Part shown: one piece after another, positions 49,946 to 61,984 of the stretch | Layout: the number at the start of each line of letters is the position of its first letter | Position numbering within the stretch: the first letter of the stretch is position 1 | DNA from: Anarhynchus alexandrinus | Taxonomy: Eukaryota > Chordata > Aves > Charadriiformes > Charadriidae | Assembly (NCBI GenBank): GCA_008711295.1 | Contig: VUYV01000157.1 | Location: forward strand, 154,146-218,145 | Direction: 5' to 3' | Length of the DNA stretch: 64,000 nt | Program-made: the position numbers and the translations under genes | Notes under the pieces: generated by a model | What the model was told of the DNA's origin: nothing | The model's input: only the letters and a program-made list of their open reading frames with translations | Databases searched by the model: none

Positions 49946-52900
49946 ATATCTACCAAGTTCTAAGTAGGGCTTCACTTCTTTTCTCTTGTGCATTACAGCC
50001 AAAGCAGATTCTCCTCCTTTGGTGGCGTGGATTTGGAGGTAGAATCATGGGTTATTAAGGTTATAAATGGTTTATAAAGAGATAATCAATGATTAATAAT
50101 TGTTGATAGCAACCTGTGAATTTCAGCAGCATGTTTTACATGCATCAGTGGAAAATGCTCAAGGTCTGTGGTGGCCAGCTTTTTGGCCAGGAAAGTATCA
50201 ATGCTTTTGAGTTGCAGAAAAGAGCCATATGCCCCTTTGCGGTCCTCTCCGTGGCAGGAGCAGGGGCCCCACACAGAGGGGTCACTGACTCCAGCAGAAC
50301 AGGGCTGCCACCATTCCCTGGGGCTCTGGGCAACTGTACAGCCTGACCTGGGAGCCCCGTGCCGCAGGACAGAGGCTACCTACAAGAGTTGGGTTTGCAG
50401 TATGGTTTTGTTCTGCACTGGCTGCACTAGGGAGGGAGGGTGGCTGAGGAGAGGTGGCTGCTACCCAGTAACACGGGCTTTTTGCTCCTGGTCCCTGTCC
50501 ACCCTTGGGGACCTCCAACAATGAGCAGGATGGATGCCGGACCTGCAGAATTGCCTGTCAACAGCAGCCCAGGCTGAGACACCATATTTTCATGGATCCT
50601 TTGGGATTTGCAGTGGATTCTGTTGCTGTTGGTTATCCCCTAAGCAAAACGTATTAATTGATTATTACTCTTTAGACTCAATTTTAAATACACATAAAAG
50701 TATAAACTTAAATATGACCCTTTGCAGTCTGTTATATTATGATTAATAAAATCACATGTCAAAATGAATAAAGAGAATATAATTTTGGATATTACACTTC
50801 TTTTTTTGATTCTCTTTTCTTCATTGATTACGTGGCTCAGTTAATTATAGTGGGCCTTCTTGTCCTTACTGATAACTGTACTAAGATCCTACTATTCTTT
50901 TCCATAAAGAGGCTTCTTAGGTTGGATAGTCAAAATAGTCTTAAGTGATATTTCCATATGTAGGCAGGAGCAGCAACAAAAACTTTTCAGAGTAGCCCAT
51001 GAAATAGTGCCATGAATAATCCAATGAAAACTGCAGCATAAAATAAAGTGGTACCTGTATTACCTGGTGAATTATTGATTTGATAGCAAAAAGAACTACT
51101 TTGCTATAAATCAGAATGAAAATGTCAGTGCTGTAAAATTTAATTTTGAAATAAACATCTGGTTTTTAGCTGTGCCTTTCCACAGAGGCTCCAGGTAGCA
51201 CAGTTCGGTTTTGTGGCAGCATCAAGCTCGGTCCTGGGGATGTGAATTACAGCATAGGATCCTTATCAAAGAGCTGGATTCTGCACAGAGTGTCTAGACA
51301 TGAGACCCATTAGCTGTATTTCAAAGAAAGAGAAAACATTAAGTTGCAATATCTAGCAGCTTGTGCATGATAATATTTTTATATAAGTGTCTGAAGTTTA
51401 ACTTTCATGTAGAAAAAGTCACCATTCTGGCACATCCAAAAATATATTAGACAATATGCCTAAATTTAAGCACTTGCATAGCCCCATTTAAGCACATGCA
51501 ACTAAGCACTTATTTACATTCTCTTCTGAACGAGTATCTCCATTACTATTCTGCCTCACTGTTTTCCTGTCCTTTTTTATGCCATCTACAGTCTCTCAAA
51601 ATCTTTACCTATGTCTTTGCCTCTTGATGGTATTTATATCCAAACATGGAGCTGACTACAAAACTACCTCTGTGGTTATTACACATATAAACAAAACTGG
51701 TTATTTCAGATTTACCTGCGGATTAGTTTGGAACAACTGTGGCATAGGTGTCAGCATACAGGTGGGCTTGAATGCTTAAATTCACAAAAGTAGAAGCTGC
51801 AGGACAAAATATGAGTCCAAATAGCCACAACACAGCAAAGTATTAAAGTATGTGTTTAAATATAAGAATGAATTTGATGCTTTGCTGAACTGGAATCAAA
51901 AATGAGCTGTACTACATACTTGCTAGATCAATTCCTTTTACGGTCACTGTCTGGCTAGGCAACATAAAGACAGTCTGATCCTTATATTATCTTCTTGCTG
52001 ACCTAGTAATGCCACCTTCTTTTCCACATTAAGTAAGCTCCTTTTACTTAATGTTTGTTCACCATGTTTGGCTGAACAGCCGTCTCCTCTCCATTCTCTA
52101 TGGAAAGGGTTGGGGAGTTGTCTCCCAAGAAAAACTTTCAGACCTGGTCAAAAACAGGGTACAATCACTGTTTCATTACAATTTACAGGATGCTCTACTG
52201 CTGAAAGTTATTTTGTCCTTTAATCATCTTAAGTAAACTTAATTTCTAATGAATGACAACATAAAACTCAACGAATTATTTTCCTTAATTAACTGCATCT
52301 GTTTCCCAGATGGTGGTAATTTCTGGCTCTTGCACAGTTTTTCAATTGTACGACTCCATAAACTTTTTTATGGTGAAATCTTAGGGTGTTTTTTTTTAAT
52401 CCTTAGTGTAAAATCATCCCAGTAAACATATTACAGAAAACACAAACACTTTATAAATGTTTGTTCTGCAGCCCCACAACTTGATATTGTATTATATGTA
52501 CTGTAGTTTTTGCTTTAGTTTTATCATCTGCTCCTTTTCTCTTTCAAAGCTGCTTGTTAATTGTAACTGAAACAGTTTGACTGTAGCTCAAGACCACTTT
52601 TGAAACCAAATCCTACTCTCCATACACAAATAGTCCCATTCATTACATGATAGATCATGTTTTCAGCAAAATACCAGCTTAAAGCAACTGCACTGTTGAA
52701 ATTATTAGGAGTTGCTCTTGAGAAACAGGTCCTAAATCATTTTTGGCACTTTAGAACATTCTATACAAAACTATGTAGTGAGCCCACGGATTTTTTTTTT
52801 TTAATATCTGAACAGGTCACTATGCTATATCAAGGACAAATATGCAATTTGGTCTTCTATTCTATTAACGTATTCTTAGAGGTGGCAATATCTTGAAATG

Positions 52901-55900
52901 TAATGATTGCTTCATTTCCTCCCCAGTGGATTAATTTAATCTTTTTCTTGATTATTGTGGATATTAAAACTAAGGTAAACAGCAGTGAATTCCAGTGTGC
53001 CCACAGTCAGACAGACCAACATTGTAAATCCTGGATTGGGCTAGATCTTGAATGTAACATTTTTATGAGTGATGACTATCTAATTCCCTTGGGGAAAAAC
53101 TGAGTCCTCATGTTGGGTGAACTAATTCTGTTGTTTCACCTGCCTACAAACCTAGATGGATGATGAAACTAATGAAATGCAGAGCTTCTTTCTTCTAAGC
53201 CTCAATAATAATTGGTCCAAATGATTACTTTGCTTTGAGCTGTTGCAAAAAGATGATGTCAATATCTGTTCATCCTTTTGCGTACATGTAATGAAAGTCT
53301 TCACCCAGACTTCACAATTATCATGCTCAACCATTGGAGTCCTTTCAGACCCAGTGGGTTTTATTCCATGGGGTAGTGTCCTCAGTAGGCAGCAGGGATG
53401 GGTTTTTAGGGTGGTACTTGGATGGTGCTAGTCATCCCATCTGTACACATTCCTAGGGGAAAGCATAGTGGTCCTGCAGGCTGATGAAGGAGCCACCATC
53501 AGAAAAATGGATGAGGTCTTCCCACTTCTCATTGACCCGCTCCAAACAGTGGGAGCTGTAGGGGCAGAGATGCAGCCCTGTCTAGAGGTGGAAGCTGCAC
53601 CAGCAGGTCCTGGTGACTCTTGGGCCCAGCTGTGATCCTCCTACCTCGGCGTATACCAGAGATGGGCCTCCTGCACTGACCCTGCTCAGATTTATCACCA
53701 CCTCCCAGGGTAGCACTTAAAAAAAGGGATTCCTTTGCTCACATGCCACACATACCACACCAAACCCGGAGAAAGGAGGTTGGTGGAGTAGGTAGGATGT
53801 CATCCCAAAAAGGTTTTATTCCCCCCAATGTTTCTTTTTGATAGTCGTTTTTATGTGTTGCTTAAAATATTGGAATGATGTGAGATCATGATGGGAAAGA
53901 GCAACGTTTGTACATCATGTTAATAAAAATGTTCTGAGGCAAAACAGCTCTAGCTTGTTTCTGGTGTTTCTCATATAGCTTACGTATATTATTTATTCCT
54001 GTATAGCCTAGGCTGAGGAATTTTCTAGGTTTCTTTCTTGGAATGTGAAGCAAGAATAATAAGATCATGAAAGTGCCATTTATTTTTTTTATTACCTCCT
54101 CTTAATGTAACTGGGAAGAATAGTCAAAAAAATGCTTCACACCTTCTACCTTAGGACTAACACTGTTGGGCAGAGGAGGGGAGCAGGAGGATCTGCTGCT
54201 CTGCATTAGTATTGTAGGAATCATGATTTTACGAGCAGTGCCGATTTATAAGGAATTTTCCTTAATTTCATTATTGCCATTGGTCATGATCAAAGCAAAT
54301 GCTTCAGATGAGCACAACTATTTTAACTGAAGCTTTCAGGGCTGTATTCTATGCAGTCTGAATATGATTTAAAATGAAGCAAGTGGAACATTTTTAAAAT
54401 GAGAGATAGAAGAAATCTTTGCTGAAAAGCAAAGGATCACACACATTTACTCACTGAAAAAAGATAAAATTACAGAAACTTTTATCTGCTATTCTATTGC
54501 TAAAAATGATACTACCTTTGCTAGTTCCATTTTCCCAGGCATTTGTAATGCCTCAGAATACAGCAGTAAAAAAGAGTAGATGGAGCTGGATAAACTAAAT
54601 CGAAGAGCAGAAGCTCATAAAAGAACTAAATGTTCTCCAGACACAGTGGTGAAATTTCTGTGTTTATGCCTATAACAGACAGCAGGCTCCAGAATTATTA
54701 AAAATACCTGGGAGAAACCTTAACTGGCTTCACTTAGTACAGTGACCTAATCAGTTGTTTATCAAGTCTGTGTTTTCATTTCAAGTTAACTTTAAGCTTT
54801 AACTTGAAAGTATTATTGACGCTTATAGAAACTTCCGGTGAAATAGTGCAGCAGTTGGAGCATCTTTGTGCAAATGGGAGTGAAACCTCAGACCAGGAGG
54901 CTTTGGTCAGTCTGTGACAGCTTCAGAAAAGGCCTCAGTGTGCAAAGACTGTATTTTTTCTAAATCGGCTGTGAATGAACTCAAATTTATGAATATATGC
55001 TTTAAAAACCTCAGTGAAATTTCTGTAAATGTTCAGCATTGGCTCAATATTATTCCAGCAGGTGCTGGAGTTCTGCCACTGAATGAAAGCCCCACAGAAC
55101 ACCTTTGGACAACCCAGTCCCAGAAATACAATATCACCTTCTTTATAAGGTCCTGCACTACCTGCCATCTTTCACGATAAAAAGTTTATGACACCCTAAA
55201 TCTGAGATTCTTCTTCAAAACAAGAAGTACAGGCTGGTGGGTTAAACTTTTCCAACAGTTATCTGCTTCAGCTTTGTGCTTCATCCCCAATTTCCAGCAT
55301 GGACTTTGGTGAATCACCGGCACTGCGCATTGCGTGCACACCATGCAATGGGGTCGTGCTCACCTGAAATGGCAAGTCCCCTGCACTCCTGCAGTGCTGC
55401 ATATAACCTGCGCTTCTTGGTTGTCTCACTCGTGAGCACTGTGGTATCGCTTCCACAGCTCTGGCATCTCAGTGTGGTGCTCCCAACATGTCAGACCATC
55501 TTCCTCTGTTCCAACCGAGTAGACATGCCCTACCCTTCAGCTGGATGGGGACTTCTGCATGTTGAGTACACAGCAGAGAGTCTCCAGGCTCATGAAGGGT
55601 GATGTTTGAATGATAGATGCAGTAACAGAGCATTGTTCTCAAAGAACCTGCCCTGCACAATTGTTTAAAGGAAAGCAACACGTTTTGGTAATGTCAAATG
55701 TCATCTTAACAGAATTTAATAAGCTGTTTGTGGATACACTGAATTTGTCAAAAGTACTTGCTAGCTCTGACTAGAATTGTAATGGCTGGAATATTCACAG
55801 GGGAAGATCAGATCATTAAATAAACTCTTGTGCTTGTAACCATCACTTGTCAGAAGAAGATATTAATGAGCATCTGTATCATGGAATAAATTATCACCAA

Positions 55901-58900
55901 AAAAATGAAATAAACAATATTAAATTTGACTAACAATTCAGTAAGTCAATAGATTGTACTTTTGTTGCCTTGCTGGTAGGGGCATACAGTATTAATCAGG
56001 AATAGTAAAGCAAAGGAATAGTGGCTGTGCCTGTTCCTCGTGCATAGGAAATTTAGGGCAGAGAGAACATCCTTATTTGTTGTTGGAATGTTTTTTTTCC
56101 AAAACATCATATTAAGCATTCATTCTCAAAATATCAGACACATTAATTATATGGAGACATAGAACGGCTTCACATTGTTTGGATTACTACCTAACATGAC
56201 TTATAAAAGAACATTTTACTGATGTTCTGTGGTGTAAATATTTTGATTGGTAAGTCACATTTACATTTCAGAATTGAACTGGTTACAATACTTGTTTCAA
56301 TTCCAAAAAAATCCTGTAAATCTGACTGTATGCTGGCCAAAAGCAAGGTGATCGATGGGTCAGAGGACTTCCTGGGATGTCACTGGAGGACAATCTCAGG
56401 TGGCAGGAGCGAAGCATGTTGTGATTAATTCTCAAACACCAAGTTTCCCTGCTGGGTACTGCCTGGTTTACTCCAGATTGGAGTGAACTACCACTGTGGG
56501 TAGTGTGGGTGACCAGGGGATCTGCGGTGAAATAGAAATTGAAATAGAACTAAGATCTGACAAGGATGTTATTGCTTTCAAGAAGAACAGGGGTGTTGTA
56601 CGAAAAGTAGCAACTGTTTGCATAATGCTATGATGTGGGTCTGATCTGACATTTATTCCTGCTGTGGTAGGATCTAGGGTATTACTATGGCAAGAGTTTT
56701 TGTCGTTCAGATCCATGCCCCAATGGGGGACAAAGAGCACCTTGCCAGGTACTTTTTATTCGCGTAAATCTATTTAAGATAATTTCACTCTCTAAAAGAG
56801 AAATTCTGCAATCCTTAAGTAAGGCAGAAATGAAAATCCTCAGTGACATTGTTTTCTGCACGTCCATGTACTTCAGTGCCCATTCTGCTTGGTCAAAAGA
56901 TTTTTTTCTGCTTTAGGCAAGAATGAGTTTGTGTTTACTATGCATATATTGATATGCTTTTGAATGTCTGGGGTCAAACACCACAAAGAGAGCTTCTGAC
57001 AAGCCCTCTTTTCAGTGCATAAGAACAGGCTAAGTAGTCATGTAGACAGAGCCTAAAATACCCTGAAAACTTTTTTTTTTTTTCCTGAAAATTAAGTATT
57101 GCTCAAGGGTCTTCTTACTGCACTACACAGAAAGTCAGCAACCTACAAATCCTGGTTTATCTGGCTGCACATAACCCTGATACGCTCACTTCTCTTTATT
57201 TGCCAAACATATTGGCAAGAATCTCTGTGTCAACATTTATTAATAAAATCGGCTCATGCGGAAAGAAGCTAGTCCAGTTTCCCTCCTCTTTAGGCATCTG
57301 AACTATCCAAGCTGCTATTAAAGAGGACTTAAGCTACTTTTTATTGTTTGATTTTTTAAAATAAATAAATGAATGTCCACGTTAAAAAACCTGTAAAAAT
57401 CCTGCTTTTTTTTTCTGCAATACGAGATACACAAGCATTATATATCCTCTCTTTTTAAATAAAGAGAAGATAGGTCTTTGAGGTAGTAATTTTCTTTGCT
57501 ATTCTGTTATTGGTTTGAGTATTACTCTGTAATACCCAGTTTTTTATAAAATTTTCCAAGAGCATTCTCTATCTCATCTGTGCTAGTTATCAGCTCTCCC
57601 TTATACCAACGGGCTCATCATCATGTGAGATTTTTTCTTATATTTTGTGCCTAAGCTCTGACCTGCCCTCTTTACATTGGCACAGTTTCATGGGAGATCC
57701 CATTTTCTTCAACTTCCAGTATTTTCTCACAATGTTTGGGGAATTACGTCTTATGATGCTTAATTACAAAACTGAAGGAACCCTATTCCTTCTCACTTTA
57801 TGTTTCATTTACCAAGATGGAAAGCTTCAGTAATAATACTTTGCATTATTGCCTTACTTTCTCTTGGGTCCTTGCTGTTTTCTCCTGGCTGTTTTTAAAA
57901 GTCTGTAAATTCCTTAAGCAGCCTAAGAAATTACTATGTGTATGTTGATTCCCAGCTGAATAATGCCAGATATAGTGATGATTAATTAGATCACCTTCTT
58001 CTCTTGAGGTTGCAGTTGAGCGATTTTCTAAGGTGCTGGAGAAATGGGGTATATTGATCCTGGAATATGAGTCATGTAGTTGTAGCCTGGCAAACACAGT
58101 CCCTTATGTTCAAAACCCTTCATTCTCTGACCACCATTCAGATCCTGTCCTAGCAATCTGCTGGCTATCAAAGTCCATCTTTTTGGCCTTATTGAAATTA
58201 TTTTCCTTTTTTCTTTCTTTTTCCAAAATTTACTATAACCCCCCAAAAATATTAAGAGGGTTGTCCTCGTGTGTCAGTGCACATAGAGGTTATTGTTAAT
58301 GTTCCCTTCAGGGTACCTTTAATACAAATACATCTGCTATCTGTATCTAAAAGCTCGTCTTTTACAAGAAAGGGCAAATGGCAAAATAATGAAAATTTTG
58401 CCCCTCTCCTGCTGACAGTCCTCAGGATCACTATAAGGGCTGTGCATGTGTCATCTTCCAGTATTTTCTGTAACTGGTCTACAAATTGGTTTATTGTAAT
58501 GGTATACTGTTGTATTTATCTTTGCAATTATTTATTACTGTCATTATTTTAAAATCCTCTTTCTTTCTGACAGGGTCCCTTAGTCCTTTAATGTTTATGG
58601 AAATAATTGTATGTTGGCTGGCTCACCGCATCGGAGTTTACCAGGCTTTTTGCTTTCTGGGTAGAGGTCTCTCCTGTTAGCTGGCTAGGATGGTTATACA
58701 TTGATGAATACCGGCACCTGTAAGTGTGCTAATATTCAATTCCTTGAATAAAATGGCCTTTATCCCTTTAAAACATGAGACAACCAACATGTAAGGCAGT
58801 TTTTGGTCTACCGCAAATACTGATATTACTCTTTGGTCTCCATTTATTGAGTGGAAAGGGATGTTTCATCCTTCCTTACTGTGTAAGGAGGTTTTTCTTG

Positions 58901-60615
58901 CAGGGCCAGCCTGGCTTAACTTGAGGGAACCTGTCTGAATATTCATCAGAGATTTATTACTCAAGACCCTTGCTTAGAACCATAACTCAAGTCACCTGAA
59001 TTATTAACCCAACAGCACAAGATAATTAGAGATCTTTCAAAAATGACGTGCTTATGTATCCTTAATTGATTTAATGTTGCTCAAGACAGGGAAACAAAGG
59101 AATGAATTATAAGGAGTAATAAAAAATAGAGAAGTGTAATCATTACATTTCAATCTATTTGAGTTATGTGCACCTCTCAACCAGTTCAGCTTCAGAGTGT
59201 GGAGAGAAATGCACACCATTCTGTGCCCTTCCCTTCGGACATCTTGGTTCACACAAATTTGACTCTTCTGGAGCTGGCTTTGGAATTTCTGAAGTACTCT
59301 GTGAAACTCAGCAAAATCCTGGAATTGACTGTTATTACTAAGAACATGTGACATTGAAATGTTCTTCTTTGTATGAAGGTTCATTATCCAAATGTAAATA
59401 CGGCCATGGAAGTTTTGGTGTTCAGTGGTAAAGTCCTAAGTACAGAGCTAACACTAAAGAGACTTGCTGTCAGAGGGATGCTACAGCATTTAACTTAACA
59501 TTCTCTAACCTCCAAATGATGCAGGAAGAAATACAGATGTGAGTTAGCTGCTGGAGAGAGACTAAAAGCAGGTCATGTTACTGGAGGTTAAGAGGTAGCT
59601 TATAAAATGTATTTGTTTACAACATCCCTGAGAATTGCCTGAAGTGCTAGGGGTCACGGCTAGACCTAGATCAGCTCTATCTGACAGACTAGCCTGTCCT
59701 GAATCTTTTTTTATCGCTTACATCATTGTCAGGCAAGGCCTCCAAAGAGATCAGGCTCTGTATCGTACGCTCGGTATGCAGATGGTTGGTTCAGCAGCCA
59801 CACAGGAGGAAGCCTATCTGCCCATTGATGCGTGTGTTGCATTCAGATTCTCTGCTGTGTGTAGCAAATGAGTCCCAAAGAGTATTCCCCTGCACTTGGT
59901 CAGTCATAGCGTCTCACTCCTAGATGGATCGTTTCTCACAGAGTCTCAGCTATTTATCATGCAGACTGATTTAAATGCCTAGCTACCAATTTATAGGAAA
60001 TGAAGAGGAAGGTATTATCTTTGAGGTCTCTATTCCCCTGCCAAACTTGGCCATGGGTCAATTTGGGAGATAAACAGGTAGAGAGATACATGCAGCATGA
60101 TCCTCCACTGTTCATTTCCTTAGCAATCAGTGCTAAAGAGAGCAGCTGCACCAAGGAAAGTGCCATCTCATCTAGTCAGGACAAATCATATTTATTAGTT
60201 TTCTCAGAAGCAGAATCTGAGACATCTTTTCATCTCTTTTTTCCCTCAAATTCCTTCTGTCTAAGGGCAACCTTGGCTGCCAGCTCTGCAGGGAGTCTGA
60301 GTGATCAGTGCTTCCTGGGCTGGCTGCATATCCAGCAACGCCTCTTTGCCAGGTCCCCACATCCCTCCACAGCATGTTGATCTATGAGTCCCCCTTGAGG
60401 TGGGTGTCCACAATGGATTGGGAGCTGGCGTAGAGTGAGGAATCCTCTCCCAGATCCTCCAAAAAGAATTGAGCTCTCCTGTGCGGAAATAGCTCTAAGA
60501 CCTGAACCCCCACACAAGGCACTTCGAAATAATCTGGGGGCTTGTGTTTATGCTCACTTCAGGTCTGAGCCACCAGAGTATCCCAGGCAAAGCAACAGAA
60601 GTAGACTTCTCTAGA
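49946..60615. other. unique noncoding DNA
   Basis: No identifiable gene or mobile element in 10.7 kb. Locally GC-rich patches at 50200-50560 and 53500-53720 give overlapping short frames on both strands. The 88-codon plus frame at 54914-55180 and 126-codon plus frame at 60000-60380 show no recognisable domain. T runs occur near 52792-52802 and 57069-57081. Confidence 0.5.
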
Positions 60616-60697
60616 TTTCAGAGGACTTCACAGAAGGCATAGTGGCTGCACNGTTTCAGAGGCCTCTAGGACTTCACAGAAGGCATAGTGGCTGCAC
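60616..60697. repeat. local duplication spanning an ambiguous base
   Basis: A 30 bp segment beginning AGGACTTCACAGAAGGCATA is present identically at 60622-60651 and 60668-60697, and the shorter TTTCAGAGG precedes both (60616 and 60654). Position 60652, exactly after the first copy, is the only N in the window. The second copy carries an extra eight bases (CCTCTAGG-like) between the two parts. Confidence 0.9.
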
Positions 60698-60734
60698 TGA
60701 GATCTGTGGGTGCTTTTCAGTCTTAGTTGTAATT

Positions 60735-60850
60735 CATTGCATATTATTTATGTGCGTACACATTATTTATATGCATATTCATTATTTATATGCATTATTT
60801 ATAGGTGATAATATGCACGTTGCATATTATTTATTTTTATATATCTTGTA
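60735..60850. repeat. degenerate AT-rich minisatellite
   Basis: ATTATTTAT occurs five times in about 110 bp, usually in the context CATTATTTATATG or CATATTATTTAT, with uneven spacing of roughly 12-45 bp. This is a decayed tandem array. Confidence 0.75.
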
Positions 60851-61691
60851 TTCACTGTTATGATATATTCATACTGCGGTTACTACAGAGTTTGATGGAA
60901 ATCCAAAATAGCACTGTCTGTATCATTTTTAATTGGGCATCTGAAAGAAAAGAGTTTTCAGACTCTAATTAAGAAAATGGAAGCTCACTGTGTCTTATTA
61001 GTCATTCCACAACGTACTTCACTAACCTGACAGTCTGTGCCTCTGTCTCATCTTTAGATAATCAACATTATCAAAATAATCAACATTATTTTTAATAGGT
61101 TACATATAGTTTTCTTTCAGACACTTCTTTCTTCCACTTTAACCAAAGGTTAGCAAGATAAGGCTTAAAGTATCTTTTTCAAGAATTAAAGAAACTGCAG
61201 CTGTTTGCCCTATATACCTTACTGTCAAGGTAACGGTTTTGGATCAACTGTAAGGGTCCCTTTATGGTACAAAAGATCAAGATTTCTGATTTGACTTTTG
61301 TCAAGTTGTGTCTGGAGGACCAGAGGAGAAGGCGATTGTTATATGACAAAGTGTTTACTAGCTTTTGATTGCATTGAAACCAGCCTAATAATTTAGTTTA
61401 AGAAAGCAGCGGAAGATAAGGAACAGCTGTAAACCCATAAGCTAGGACAGATTTAGGGTGGGCATTCCAGAACTGTAAGGCAGTATGAAAGGAACTGTGT
61501 ATCTTTTGAGCTACAGGTAAAGACACTAATACAGAAAATATGGTTTGTAACAGAGGGCAAGTTCACTGCCATACACATATGCTGCTACATGACAAGCCTT
61601 CAAAGCAGGGGCTCTGAGTCTGATGTACAGAGCACTGAGGAGCTAGTAGAGATACGAAAACAAGGTTGGGAGGGTGAGTTTGGTGCTGTAT
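60851..61691. other. unique noncoding DNA
   Basis: AT-rich sequence with a small two-copy repeat of AATCAACATTAT near 61058-61091. Nothing else recognisable. Confidence 0.5.
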
Positions 61692-61984
61692 GAAAAAAAA
61701 AGAAAAAGAAAAGAAAAAAGAAAAGAAAAGAAAAAAGAAAAAAGAAAAAAGGAAAAGGAAAAGGAAAAGAAAAAAGGAAAAGGAAAAGAAAAAGAAAAAG
61801 AAAAAGAAAAAGAAAAAGAAAAAGAAAAAGAAAAAGAAAAAGAAAAAGAAAAAGAAAAAGAAAAAGAAAAAGAAAAAGAAAAAGAAAAAGAAAAAGAAAA
61901 AGAAAAAGAAAAAGAAAAAGAAAAAGAAAAAGAAAAAGAAAAAGAAAAAGAAAAAGAAAAAGAAAAAGAAAAAGAAAAAGAAAG
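61692..61984. repeat. purine tract with ~33 perfect GAAAAA units
   Basis: An impure A/G stretch (61692-61787; mixes of GAAAA, GAAAAA and GGAAAA) runs into a perfect GAAAAA hexanucleotide array from about 61788 to 61984. The + strand is all purine for about 290 bp. Because the unit is a multiple of three, all six frames are open, giving Lys/Glu-rich or Phe/Ser/Leu-rich translations that are not genes. Confidence 0.98.

Noticed and set aside
49712..50002. Poly-His / poly-Ile open frames on the minus strand
   Set aside because: Translations of the (GAT)n microsatellite.
60000..60380. 126-codon plus-strand frame
   Set aside because: Ser-rich translation with no recognisable domain, with overlapping minus frames; no splice or promoter evidence.
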